NCBI GenBank assembly: GCA_036244855.1
Contig: BQKZ01000657.1
Location: forward strand, 64,702-128,701
Reading direction: 5' to 3'
DNA: 64,000 bases
DNA from: Temnopleurus reevesii
Taxonomy: Eukaryota; Echinodermata; Echinoidea; Temnopleuroida; Temnopleuridae
Part shown: piece by piece, positions 1 to 12,245 of the stretch
How positions within the stretch are numbered: the stretch's first letter is position 1
Layout: each line of letters begins with the position of its first letter
Notes under the pieces: model-generated
The model's database searches: none
Seen by the model: only the letters and a program-made list of their open reading frames with translations
What the model was told of the DNA's origin: nothing
Position numbers and translations under genes: made by a program

Positions 1-203
1 GTTTGTGAAAAATACCTCACTTATTATCGTCACTTGATAAATCGTGTTTTCAACATTATAGATTCTATCAAATGTGATTCTATAAAAAGCAGATTGCAAA
101 ATAAAATGAGCAATAAATGTGAACGTGAAAAAATGGTGGATTTTTTTTCTGATTTCCACCCAAATCTGCCTAACAAGTTGCTACCAATGTCCTGGACGGA
201 CCT

Positions 204-378
204 AGGGGGTGTTGCTCAAAGGTTGCAATTGATCGTAAGTTGCAGTTGATCGGTACGCGCCAATCAAAATCATTGTTTCATGTGCATCTTGTTAAATGCG
301 CACATCACGCGTGAATGAAAATGCGCGTTACAATTTGCAAAGTTGCAGTTGATTTGCAGTTGATTTTGAGCAACTCCC
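204..378. mobile_element. MITE, family with GTTGCTCAAAA termini, copy 1
   Basis: Terminal inverted repeats TAGGGGGTGTTGCTCAAA and TTTTGAGCAACTCCCTA bound about 170 bp with internal GTTGCAGTTGAT repeats. No coding capacity. Confidence 0.75.
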
Positions 379-850
379 TATAGATTCATAATTCCCAAAA
401 TATCACAAGTGTAGTAATTACAGTATGAATATTACAATCATGGAGAGTCTCCAGGCAATATTTTTTCATCACGGATTTCATATGCTGTAATAATCCTAGC
501 TATAGACTTTAATAAGAAATCATAATGGATAATTCCAAACACTCAGCATTTGGAAACGCTCATAATCTTCATGAATATCTTCACTGAAATCACATTACTT
601 TTCATAATGCAATGCAATTACCGGAAGGAACCATAGTACTTACTCTAAGAATCCGATGAAAGTAAAATATCACGCTTCCAAGCATTATCAGTGTGATTTT
701 GCACTTTGTCTTAGAAGAACAAGACAGGTGTTCTGTGTTCTATTGGATGCAAAAAACTTCTCAACTACACATTTGTGAGCATTTAATAATTGCAAGTTTT
801 CAAGCTGCTTTTGTATTATTACTGTAACCGCTTCTTTGGATTGTCAACAC

Positions 851-1034
851 CAGTGCTCAAGCATTTCAAGGAATAAATATTCCTGCCAGGTACCCATTTA
901 CCTCACCTGGGTTGAGTGCAGCATAGTGTGGATGAATTTCTTGCAAAAGAAAATTCATGCTACAAGTGGGATTCAAATTTAAGACCGTCTTTTGGAAAAT
1001 CGAGAGTCTGAACCACTACACCACAATGCCTCTA
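851..1034 (-). mobile_element. tRNA-headed SINE, reverse orientation
   Basis: Reverse copy of the window's commonest SINE: CCTGCCAGGTACCCATTTAC, CACCTGGGTTGAGTGCAGCA and the tRNA-like head with GTGTAGTGGTT read on the minus strand. The 3' tail is missing. A decayed copy. Confidence 0.8.
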
Positions 1035-1040
1035 CTGACC

Positions 1041-1740
1041 AAAATAATAACATTCAAACATCCCTAGATGAAGGTTGATAAAGAACTAATTTTCCAATAT
1101 AAAACAGAAAGAGGAAATTTAAAAAAAAAATCTTTAGGGGATATAAATCCTTAACATCACTCTGTAAAAAACATGAACAATTTCATCCACTAGAAATTTA
1201 CAAAATGTTTTATATAATCAAGCAAATTTGTTCTTCCTTCATTTCTCATTCTCATTCTTGCATATCTCCCTTTTCATCTTTCTCCTAACATACTTTCTTC
1301 CATTGTTCCTTATGTACTTCCCCTCTCTGCTTCCCTTCTCCCAATCAAACCCCAGCTTTAGCCCTTCATTCTCCCCATCAACTTTACTCATCCTTATTTT
1401 CTACCTTCTCACTTTCTTTATTAGAATTCATGATACCAAATTCAGCGAGAAAAAGTACATCAAACAAAATAATTGTGTGCATCAATGACATGGCAGCAAA
1501 AAATTCAATAACGCATGCATATTCTAAACCCAAATTCACTCCCTCCACATCAATGTCTAAATAAACGTAACCTAATCGTTCGCTACGGTGACATTAATGT
1601 TCAATAAAGTAGCGGTAGACACGAAGGAGCGACATAACGCGACTAGGAAACTCTCATCCCTCGTACGGCTCCGAACGATAGCCTCCTGACTTTTCGGCAG
1701 CTGACTGTCGATGTCTGGAATCGAGCGTCAAAATCATTGC
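1041..1740. other. No gene seen
   Basis: AT-rich, with a pyrimidine-rich stretch at 1228-1400 whose open frame is compositional. CpG-richer sequence begins near 1610. No exon recognised. Confidence 0.6.
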
Positions 1741-2670
1741 AGAGTAGAAGAAGCAAGGAGGGGAAATGAGACATACAGAGATAAAGATGACAAGAAAGAC
1801 AGAGAGAGAAGAGAGACAGAGAGAGAGGGGGGAGGAGAAACAAAGACAGAGAGAAGAGGGAGAGAGAGAGACGAGAGAGAAATAGAGAAAGAGAGAAGAG
1901 GGAGAGGGAGAGAGAGACGAGAGAGAAATAGAGAAAGAGCAAACAGGAGTAACATGATATAAACTATATTTTAGTAAAATAAAGTGGGTAATGGGACAAA
2001 TCGACTCGTATGCCACCAAGAATTAAACTGTGCAGACACAACAATCACAAGCCCTTTTTTATTCGAATAGTATTACAAAGGAGAATTTTGATTTAATTTT
2101 ACGAAAATAGTATGTATCGTGTTGAGTGCAGGCGTACAGAAATATGAAAAAGGAGAAGCAGTAAAAAAGATTTTGAGAGAAATGATTAAATCATATATTC
2201 CAATCAGATTTAGTAGCATGAAAACAATTAAGATAATGACAAAGATACCAAAGAGAGAAAGATACAGACAACTCAACCAAAATCAAATACAATAGCAAAG
2301 AGCAAAAGAGAACATGAGAGACAGACAAAAAAAGAAAAATCAAACTAAAAGAAAACAGAATATGAGTGGCAAGCATTGTATACTGTAAACTGAATGAAAA
2401 GAGGAATAAATAACAGAGTAAGAAATCAAAGCGATAAAGATGAAAAACAAAAGATAGGATGATGGACAGAAAAGAATAGAGGTGGACAGTAAATGACGAC
2501 ACAATAGAAAGACAGAGAAGGAGAGAAAATGAGAACGTACGAAAATGAGATGAAGTATGAAAATCCAAAGACAGGAGAGCAAACAAAAAGCAGAAAAGGA
2601 AAGAATTGGAGAAAGAAAGAGCTCAAAAAAAGCGAAAGCAAAAGAAAAGCATTCTCTCCAAGAATGAGCG
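1741..2670. repeat. Long purine-rich tract with GA core
   Basis: The plus strand is strongly purine-biased for ~900 bp, with a GAGA/GGGA core at about 1790-1945. The pyrimidine-strand open frames (runs of Ser, Leu and Phe) are by-products. Confidence 0.85.
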
Positions 2671-2937
2671 TGATATATCTGCGCTTAACAGAGTCTCTGG
2701 TTGTGATTTAATCAAGCAAGCACTATCAATGGTCGAGGTGTGAGAATTTGGTCGGTAACACCTCCCTCGTAGACGCAATATTGATTCTGTTCACTCCGGC
2801 ACGGAGGATAGGAGCGGTCAGGCAGATGACTGGCCGGGGAACATGATGACGGCGGAGGACAATCAACAAAATCCTGCCTCCTTGCCTTCCTCGATACCAA
2901 CCAGCTAGCGCAATCTCCACTTTTGTTTATTTATGAA

Positions 2938-3180
2938 TGTGAAATTGAATGAAAATAAATAGTTTATGAGCGCTAACCAGCGGTCTGCTTTCAGGTCAAC
3001 GTATGTATACGCAAGTCAGAGCGTCGTGTCAGTCACGGGACGTGAAATGGAACGAAAATAAATGGTTTATGCGCATCCGATTGGAATCCGCTATCCAATT
3101 AAGAAGAAATGCTAGGTGTTACTTTACACCCAGTCAGAGAAAAAGGAAATGGAAATAAAATAAATAGTTCATGAGACTGA
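2938..3180. repeat. Three degenerate units, ~104-bp period
   Basis: GTGAAATTGAATGAAAATAA (2939), GTGAAATGGAACGAAAATAA (3041) and AAATGGAAATAAAATAAATA (~3146) each lead into an ATAGTTTATGAG-like block. Between the cores the sequence is mostly diverged. Confidence 0.55.
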
Positions 3181-3249
3181 GATTGTAGCCTACTATCACA
3201 ACAAACCGTGTGTCAGGTACAGATTAACACCAGTTGAAATACTAAATAC

Positions 3250-5428
3250 AACTTTAGTCTCTACCTATACAAAAGTGCCTTAAGCAGTCTTCAGAGTGGA
3301 TACACTTTTTATATAAATAGCCTGTATTGTCATTATTATAATTAATAGGAATTATTACAGAGAAATAGACCGAAAGGTACTCATGTACTAGGACTTTCTG
3401 GCCATTTTACAAAAATATCATTGATATATATGAAACAACAATTTAAGTATTTCCCGAAACTGCCAGTAAATTTGATAAAAAAAATTTCCTTCATCCATTT
3501 TTTTTTGTACAAAATTCTCAAAGTTACATTTTCAAAAGAAAATCTGAATCATTCATCAATATACTTTTAAACTTGTAAATCAAAAACTTGGGAATGTAGA
3601 GTTCCATGGAACAATCAACTTATGAAGCTTTCTCTCGAAGCTATAATCGGTTAGAATCAAAACTATTTTGATGAAAAAAAATCATTATGGTTAGTTTATG
3701 ATGAATGAATAATGTTATGAACTAAAAAAAATTAATGAAAAGGTTACGAAAGGACATTTCAGCAAATTTCAAATGAACAAACCCAAGTAATATAAATGAA
3801 TTGCAAATGATTAATCTAAAGAAAAGGACTTTGAAAAAAAAAATTGATAAATAAATTCTCAACATATTGCAGTTCATTCATAGGCAATTATCACAACTTA
3901 TGATTTATTTCTTTTCAAAATGTTTGGTTACAGAGTGACCAAAATCAGATACCATTTTAAAGAAGTAAAATCAAGTGCAAGAATTTATTATAAAGCACCA
4001 ACGGCAAAAAAACAAAAGTTCTGACAACCATCTTTACTTCATCAGGCTCAATACAAATTCATCCCTGTTTAAAAAATATGAACCAAATCTGAAATATTAT
4101 ATAAAAGCTTATGCTTTATTAGAGAATATAATTTTTTTCATTTTATGATACAGGTACATGCACTTCATTAAAATGTCACATCGAGAGAGTAAATGCATGC
4201 CATGCAACAAGAAAGAGAAATCTATGCATTATCCTCACAAGAATATATTATAAATTAACTTAGTACATAATCCACTTTATCAAGCTCCAATCCAAGCTAA
4301 ACAAAAAGAAATATCCTGATTTATGCAATATTATAAGCTCGGTATGAATTTTGTTAGTTACTTTCAAAGAGCTCAAGAATTCCCCCATTTCAGATTAATG
4401 CCATATATAGCATCAAATCATAAGATAGAACTAAAAATGCAGAATGATGCCTTTATGATGGTGGCAATTGCTTTTTATCTAGAGGGATAAACATTGATAC
4501 GCCCCCGCAGATAATGAATGATTTATCGCTACACTAACAACATAAATTCTCCGAAGCAGATGTGCGTGCAAATTTTATGGGACAATATAAGCTCCTTTCT
4601 CTTTTATAATCTCATATGATTAAATGAGAATGTAACGCAGATGTTCAATATTTCCACTTCATATATCTTTAAAACTTAATTAATTGTATAAAGTGGCAAA
4701 TCATCACATTTGTTCCAGAATTTTGCCTTTTTAGCTTGAAAAAGGATTTAATTTTTTTTGTTCATTTCTTCAATCAAAAATGCATGCCTTTGGTCAAGTC
4801 AGACAATTAAATAGGCAATATAAGAACAAGAAATCTTGAGCTGGACTTTACGGCTAACCATATCAGACCCAAGTAAAATCAGTCTTCAATGGATTAACAT
4901 AGTCCTCCAATAATGACAATTTTTTTCCAAACAATACTAGAGTAAAAAATGTCTACCTATTTGTAAAACTCAATATTATTCAATAATAAACATGCATTAT
5001 GAATGGTGAATAAAGAAGTGTTTAATCAAATAAATGCAATTTACTACATGTGAATGTTGAAGGAAAAAAACATATGAAAGTGAAAGTGAAATTCATTCTT
5101 GATGCCTGTTGCATACAACTTTTTGCCATAAAAAATGTTGTATTTAAAAAAATGAAAACTCTACCAAAAAAATTGCCAAAGACTTTTACAGATGCCAAAA
5201 CCTTTAGTGCCATTGAGACCTATTGAGACCTGATAAATAAAATAAAAACATAAACAAAAATTTAAATGATCACTTTTCAATTATTTTACTTCACTATAAG
5301 CTCACTTTTCAGCTTGTGTAGTGGATCAAAAGAAATCATGAAACAACTGAAATCACCACTGTCTGTTTTATAACATACAAGACAGTTTCANTTGCATTCA
5401 AACTTCACAATTATGTAAAGAGCTTTTT

Positions 5429-5430
<2 letters not shown>
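3250..5430. other. No gene seen
   Basis: Low-complexity AT-rich sequence without inverted repeats, splice-bounded open frames or known repeats that I can support. Confidence 0.6.
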
Positions 5431-5432
<2 letters not shown>

Positions 5433-5462
<30 letters not shown>

Positions 5463-5463
5463 G
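5433..5463. repeat. (GA)n microsatellite
   Basis: About 14 uninterrupted GA units followed by GGGG. Confidence 0.95.
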
Positions 5464-5867
5464 AAACACTTTCTGGATAATCTTAATACCTTTTTGTTAT
5501 GTGTAGTTATTCAATATTTACTTTTTTGTTGCTGATTTAAAAAAAAAATTGTTTCATGAAAAATTCATATCCTGCTTCATAACAAAGGGAATTATAAACT
5601 ATAAACACTTGTATGCAAGAGTTTAGAGATTAAATAGCATATTTGTGAAGAAAAGAAAGGTTTCTGGAACTCCACAAATAAAACAGACAAAAAAGCAAAC
5701 AGAAACAAAACAAAAACAAAAACACGTGTTTTTAATTTTTTTAAATCAAAATGCATGTGTCAGAGCAATATAATGCAACAAGTTCACATCTAATGCTGAT
5801 AGTTTTTAGCCCACTGCATGTGTGAATTATCCAGTCTCAGTACAGTCAACCTCGTCTCTGGCAACCT

Positions 5868-6214
5868 GATTCACGAGATATTATGTATATTATTTCCATC
5901 AAAACCACTCATGTGTGAAAATTATTACAATGTGCTTGATAACATGCAAGACATTTAAAAAAGAAATACAAAACCTTGTATAAAGTTTATATTCCCATCA
6001 TAAAAGTGATCCCTAACTTTCTGTTGTAGGAAATATGGAGGTGTTTCCTTCCCTGATTCACGAGATATCATGTATATTGTATCTATCAAAACAACTCATG
6101 TGTATAAATGATGACAGGGTGTTTGATAACATGCAAGACATTTTAAAAAGAAATATAAAACCTGGTACAAAAGTTTATATTCCCATTAAGTGATCCCTAA
6201 CTTTTCGTTGTAAG
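5868..6214. repeat. Tandem duplication, ~187-bp period
   Basis: GATTCACGAGATATTATGTA (5868) and GATTCACGAGATATCATGTA (6055) start two copies that share ATAACATGCAAGACATTT and AGTGATCCCTAACTTT. A third partial unit (TGGAGGTGTTTCC) is split by the SINE at 6225. Confidence 0.88.
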
Positions 6215-6224
6215 ATACATAGGG

Positions 6225-6534
6225 TATGTGGAGGCATCTGGTGTATTGGTTCAGACGCTCGCCTTTCATCTAGAGCGTTGTATGTTTGAATCCCATCCAT
6301 GGCGTTGATTTCCTTCAGCAAGAAATTCTTCCACATTGTGCTGCAGTCGACCCAGGTAAGGTGAATGGGTACCTATAGCAGGAATATTTTCCTTGAAATG
6401 CAGCGCGCTACTTACAGCTGCACTGCTAAAACCAGGGTAATTATGCTACATCGTAGAACGCTTAGGGACGTCCGATCAAGTAAGTGTTAGGCGCTATATA
6501 AGAACATATTATCATTATGATTATTATGTGGAGG
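6225..6534 (+). mobile_element. tRNA-headed SINE, full length
   Basis: Has a tRNA-like head (GGTGTATTGGTT; B box GTTTGAATCCC), the shared body with CACATTGTGCTGC and GACCCAGGTAAGG, and the tail GGCGCTATATAAG plus ATT repeats. It is flanked by TATGTGGAGG at 6225-6234 and 6525-6534. This looks like a 10-bp target duplication but overlaps the GTGGAGG with which the SINE itself begins. It interrupts a local tandem duplication (5868-6214). Confidence 0.88.
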
Positions 6535-6704
6535 TGTTTCCCTCCCTCCAGAAGCATTTTGGGAAGGCGGCTGATTACATCAGGCAGGTGATTGTTGTAT
6601 GCAGGTTTTTAAAAAAAAAATTTCCTCACATAAACAAGAATTTGCATGATGTAAGCATATTTTACTGCACAGATCAAAAATATTCAATGACACGTTAAAG
6701 TAAT

Positions 6705-7095
6705 AAATTATACAAACAGCTTCTGGTGGAAGGATGTGTAAAAAGCATCGCATTTAATAACAAGTCTGGGTTTTGTCCTTCAATTCCATGAATACATGTT
6801 GTTGCATTCATAGGTTTCCGTAAATTTACTTTCAGGGTTGGTTTCATATGATTTTAAAATTATTCTTGATTGTTAAATTCATTCAAATACATTCATTGCA
6901 TGGTACATTGAATTAATAAAATTTACAAAGTACAAGTAACTTCTGGTGTCAGGATGCGTAAAAGAGCCACATTTAATAAGTGATGAAATTTGCCCCTGAA
7001 TTCTACATTTTGTTGCTTTCATAGATTTCTGTAAATTTTCCTCCAGGGTCGGTTTAATCTAATTCTAAAATTATTCTTAATTGTGAAAATTCATG
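6705..7095. repeat. Tandem duplication, ~220-bp period
   Basis: ACTTCTGGTGTCAGGATGCG at ~6937 repeats GCTTCTGGTGGAAGGATGTG at ~6720. Both are followed by CATTTAATAA, TTGTTGC-TTCATAG-TTTC and AAAATTATTCTT. Diverged. Confidence 0.82.
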
Positions 7096-7403
7096 AGTCT
7101 TGACTCTGTCATTGGGAATTCATGGAAATCATGATATTTGTCACAAAGAGAGGATCGATATGTCATTAGGTGTGATTTCATGTAATTCTCTGATATTATC
7201 CTCAAAAGTCATAAATCTTTATGATACATGAGTGTATTGTATAGTATTATTTGTTCCCCAGCAATGATCCCCTAGAATATAGATTTTACAATAATCTAGA
7301 GAACAATTCAATACTTTAAAATCTAACTTGATCTGTACATACAAATCAACATTACCAATATTCATATTTCAATAAATTTGTTAGGGTCCTTTCAACATCT
7401 TAA

Positions 7404-7914
7404 AGCCCAAGTACAGTTTTGGTAAAGATGAAAAAATGTGAATTTGGGTGATGTTTATCATGACATGTAATTCTCATACACATTTTGAGACCATAGCATA
7501 TTTTCTTACGAACTGATTCTTTTGAAAATTTGAATTTGACCGTTAAATCATATTTATCGCCCGCTCTTGCTTATAGCATTATTTTGCTCGCTATCGAGCA
7601 TATACAAAGTTATTTCCGAGATTTGACAATAGAATGATATAGAGATATACACAACAATTAAATTCTAAAATTTTCATCCAATTCTGAGCAGGGGAAGTTG
7701 TCCTTTATCAAGAAAGAGAATATTGAAATACTGTGGTGCTGCACCACACTATTTTAATTTGCACATTTTAGGTTATAGCTTTTCCCAAACTCGTTCATTT
7801 TTCGCACTTTTCTGTTGTGCAATATGTTTATGATACTAGATATCATTTCATATAGATTTGAAGACAAAATCTGGTGATAAAATTATTCACTTTTACCAAA
7901 ACTGTACTTAGGCT
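7404..7914. mobile_element. TTAA-flanked non-autonomous DNA transposon, copy 1
   Basis: Termini AGCCCAAGTACAGTTTTGGT and the reverse complement ACCAAAACTGTACTTAGGCT form inverted repeats of ~25 bp. Both ends are flanked by TTAA (7400-7403 and 7915-7918), the target used by piggyBac and Kolobok superfamilies. 511 bp and no ORF. A second copy lies at 26480. Confidence 0.85.
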
Positions 7915-8514
7915 TTAACTCATGGTGAAGTGCTCATGAGTTGGGAACTTCTCTGAAATATGCATGAGGTGTAAATAAAAATGTGACTCCGTCATACCAC
8001 AGCAGAACAAAAGTGAGAGTAAACAAATAAAACAAATGCCAAAACGCTCAGCTATGCACTTGTTAGGAGAGACTTGAGTTTATATGAATATAAACCTCAT
8101 GCATATTCTGGAATGGTTGGCACCTCTGAACATTACATCATAGAAATACTAAAAGAAAAAAAGATTGTGAAATGACTCGTAAGCTCATTGAAGATACTAT
8201 TTTTAATTCATATTTGCCTGAAAGGTTTCACTGACCTTTTCCAACCGTTCTTACAAATACTTTGAATTAAAAAAAATACATTCACATAATTACACATATT
8301 GATTCAAGGAAACTAGTATATAACTGGTATGGCATTTGAATTTCTTAATAAGGAAAATACTTTCTGATCAGACAAATTTTCAGGGGAGAGAGGACTTTTC
8401 TCCGTGACAAAACACCGTCCTTGACCGGTTATATACCTCGTCCCAAGGGGACACATTTTATACGTAATATCACGTTGAGACGAGTTCACATGTAACGACA
8501 TGTGATGAATTATA

Positions 8515-8580
8515 CCTCAAATCATAATGATAATAAAAAATAATATTTGATTTTTACATAGCGCATAACAAATAGCCATG
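8515..8580 (-). mobile_element. Retroposon tail relic
   Basis: On the minus strand reads TTATGCGCTATGTAAAAATC followed by ATT/ATC repeats, the tail shared by SINE and LINE copies here. No head or body is recognisable. Confidence 0.45.
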
Positions 8581-9875
8581 GTATGTCCATACAGTGTATG
8601 CACTTACAGAGCAGTAAAAGAAATAACAGAATTGATAATATAGATCCGCTTTTAATCAAGAAAACAATGTACATCATACTACCAACTAGGCCAATATGAT
8701 TTGTATAAAATATTGTGAAAGAAACAATCTATTTAGCTATTTTTTAATTTGTTTTTAATAAACATAAAAATCTGTATAAAGTTCTTGAACTAATGTCATT
8801 TGACCACATGAGCTGATTAAAAGGTTGTATTGATGGTTCGTAAGAAAATGGAATACTTTTTCTCCCATAGTAAAATAATAAACATGCTTACTCATGTTGC
8901 AACCATTACTAGATATGTTGTAAGCTCGACTGATTTGTCCTTTTGATCGAAAAGGTCAAGACTGCATTACTTTTATTCTTTCGTATTTGAATAAAAGCGT
9001 AGACAANCATGTGCACTGGTAACCTCGCTTGGCTGTAAAATTCCAGGAACAGTACACTTGCACACAGCTAGTACATTTCACACAAAGCAAACATTTTTCT
9101 GAACAAATCACATATTCCTTCGCAACTCTATTAACTATCACCCCTGGACCTCTGATTTAATATACCAATCTTTAAACAAGGGCTGCAAACCACTCAATCC
9201 GCAAATTGGCAACAGAGGTCGAGTGTCTGACATGCAACATTGTCAAGCGTCCATCCAACACAACGTGGAATAGATTTGATTATCGGATACCGTACCACGT
9301 CATCAAAACTTTCCCACCTGAAAATCTGGCACACGCTTGTTGGAAAAGAGAACGGTAAAAAATGAGCTTAAAAATGGAGGCGGTGGAAGAGCACAAGAGA
9401 TAAAAGAGGCAACTGCCCCTCATCAGAGAATAAGAGGGAGAGATTGTCTTAATCTAGTCTACAACGGAGATGTCAACCACCCTAAATAAGCATAAGGACA
9501 CAAATTAAAATGTGACTCATCAAACAAGTTGAACCATATATTTTAGATAAAATGGATATTTATGTCGTGCTTTTTCTCATGATAAAATACTTGATTCAGC
9601 TGTTTGGTGATTTATATTTAAAAATTCCCTCCTCATGCATATTCTGGAATGTTGGCATCTCTACTACAGGTCCAGACTCAATGCTGGCAGTTTATTTAGA
9701 GCTACCTACAAGAAGGAATAATTGATTGTGGCTGAAGAAAGAGACTTCCAAAACTTCTGCTTTTAACGGTCTACACTAGGAGCAGAAAGGACAAAGGCCT
9801 GGGATAAAGTAAAGAACTTTATTCATGCATTCAAAATAGCCTTATGATAAAAAAAAGAAAGTCCCAGATGCGACT
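8581..9875. other. No gene; CpG-richer island at 9180-9480
   Basis: 8581-9179 is unremarkable. 9180-9480 is single-copy-looking and higher in GC (GTACCACGTCATCAAAACTT, GGAGGCGGTGGAAGAGC). No splice-bounded coding frame. Confidence 0.5.
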
Positions 9876-9885
9876 CCTGTTCAAC

Positions 9886-10170
9886 ATTCTTCTGCAGAAT
9901 AAGGAGGGTGAAAATTTCCTTTTTTGTCTTTCTAAAGTGTAGCTATTGTCAATGATTGAATAGAGGCTGTTTACTTTTTCCCATGCATTTGTCTCTTCTG
10001 CTCATAGTGCTGTAGCCATAGGGGTGCAACTTTTGTTCAACATTCTTCCGCAGAATAAGAAGAATGGAAACTTTTTCTGTGTCCATCTTGCTTTTATTAA
10101 TGCTTGAATAGAGGTTGCTTACTTTTTCCCATGTCTTTGTCCCTTCTGCTCACAGTGCTGTAGCCATAGG
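9886..10170. repeat. Tandem duplication, ~140-bp period
   Basis: TGTTCAACATTCTTC-GCAGAATAAG occurs at ~9878 and ~10033, each followed by TACTTTTTCCCATG and CAGTGCTGTAGCCATAGGGG-type sequence. Confidence 0.85.
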
Positions 10171-10996
10171 GGTTTCCCCTCTGGCTACAGTTCATCCGGA
10201 AGGTGACAGTAAATGAACTTCTTAGATTTAGGTCTATGCTTGCATACTCCATTGAGGCTATGTATGGGGTTTACCAAAATAGCTTCTCACCTCCAACTTG
10301 CTACAATGCAAAATTACAAATATGGCCAAAACGCTACTGAATGAAATTGCATGTATTCCAAGGGAAAAATTCCCCAAAGTAAAACCGTTTCCCTGCTAAT
10401 AAGCTGTAATCAAATTTCAGCTTGTGGCACTTGGGGGTTTAGATATTCGGCTTTAACGGCACGGTGCCCTTTTCTATTCTAATCTAGGGTTTTGTCTGAG
10501 GATGGAGATGTAAAGTGGTGAGGGATGTATTGATGAGGAGATAAGATTTCTGATAATGTCAGTGGGAGATGAAAGAAAAGATGGATCACATGATGGCATT
10601 ATGTAAATATCAGAAATGAATTCATATCTAACTAAGATACACTGCAGTTAACTCGCTCAGTGCCGATGGCACGTAACTGTGCAAAATACTTTGGAATAAA
10701 TAGTATAAATGTATCGGAGTGCAGTATCTGCATGTGTTAAATAACTTTGTCATAACTGCTTGAAGACTGTTTGAAGTATTCTGACTTGAGCATTGACATA
10801 GTACAATATATTTATAGAATTAATCCTCTGTTTACAGGTATTCTGAGCAAATTTTGATGATTTATATTCCCATATTGATACTTACAGCATTATTAAATCT
10901 AGCGATGTCAAAAGTCATTAAAAAAATGTAAGGATGTATCGGAATGATGAGTTCATATCTACTTCAGATGTAAAAAATGGATTGAATGCCACTTGT

Positions 10997-11285
10997 GCGG
11001 AGGCATTGTGGCGTACTGGTTTAGACTCTCGCCTTTCAACTAGAGGGTCACAGGTTCAAAAACCACCCACAAAATTAATTTCCTTCAGTAAGAAATTCAT
11101 CCACATTGTGCTGCACTTGACCCAGGTGGAGTGAATGGGTACCTGGGAGGATTTTTTTTCTTGAAATGCAGCTCGCTACTTACAGCTGCACTGCTCAAGC
11201 AAGATTAATTATGCTACATTGCAGATCGCTTAGGGACGACTGATAAAGTTAGTGCATTACGCCACAGAAGAATGTATATTGTTGG
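10997..11285 (+). mobile_element. tRNA-headed SINE
   Basis: Same family: GGAGGCATTGTGGCGTACTG head, CACATTGTGCTGCACTTGAC body, and a decayed tail ending near GCCACAGAAGAATG. Confidence 0.85.
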
Positions 11286-11874
11286 TCTTAAATCCTAGAC
11301 TACAGGGATTAGGGTATTGACTTCCATATCCTTTTTATGTCTTTGAGGTCATTCACTCGAAGACGCTTCAGCTATATTTCACTGATTGCAATCAAGCACA
11401 TTTCAGCTTTTCAGCTTCCTCAACAGTATTAAGAGTATCTTTTGAATTATGAAAATATGAAATAATGAAATCAATTTTCATGAATTTACCGGAATAAGGG
11501 GGGGGGAGCTATTTCTGTGAGCTCCAAAAGCACAAACACTTTGGGAATTTCGCACTTTCATTTGAAAGCAAAAAGGTGAGACATCCTTTCTCTCCAATGC
11601 TGTAACAAGCTGGTATAAACTAATTTAGAGGCTCTAATGTGATTTGACAATCTTACATAAATTCAATCAATAACATACTGTATTGTCACTGTAAAATGTA
11701 AAGTTAATATTTACATTTACTATTACAAATAATAGAAAATCGAATGTCTGCTTCTGAACAAACATGTATATATATATATATGTAAATGGTGACTACATGA
11801 TATTGAGTATGGAAATGGACACGATGGGAGAAGGGTGATGGGGTTACACTTTTTTAATGTATAGGAAGTGTAAT

Positions 11875-12122
11875 GTGGAGGCGCCATAGTGCAGCGGGTC
11901 TGACTCTCGCCTTTCAACCAGAGCATCGAAGGTTCGAATCCTATCTATGGCGTAAATTTCCTTCAGCAAGAAATTCATCCACATTGTGCTGCACTTGACC
12001 CAGGTGAGGTAAATGGGGATGGCAGGAAGAAATTCCTTGTAATGTGGAGCGTCGTAATGGTTGCCAGCTAGAGCCGGGTAACAGTGGGTGTAAAGCTATA
12101 CTGTGCGCATCAACTAAGGTAG
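11875..12122 (+). mobile_element. tRNA-headed SINE with microsatellite tail
   Basis: Head GTGGAGGCGCCATAGTGCAG, B box GGTTCGAATCC, shared body, then a degenerate 3' end that runs directly into a long GAT microsatellite. Confidence 0.85.
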
Positions 12123-12176
12123 CCTGATGATGTTGTTGATGATGATGATAATGATAAACATGGTGATGGTGATGAA

Positions 12177-12219
<43 letters not shown>

Positions 12220-12245
12220 ATGACGATGATGGTGATGATGTTTAT
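12123..12245. repeat. (GAT)n microsatellite on a SINE tail
   Basis: TGATGATGTTG grading into long GAT runs with GGT/AAT interruptions, directly continuous with the 3' end of the SINE at 11875. Confidence 0.92.

Noticed and set aside
1643..2641. Overlapping Leu/Ser/Phe-rich minus-strand frames resembling membrane proteins.
   Set aside because: By-products of the pyrimidine-rich strand of a GA tract; no splice sites or conserved motif.
8956..9141. Cysteine-rich minus-strand frame as a possible next exon of the CCP gene.
   Set aside because: Cysteine spacing does not fit CCP, CUB or EGF domains, and no phase-1 splice pair bounds it.
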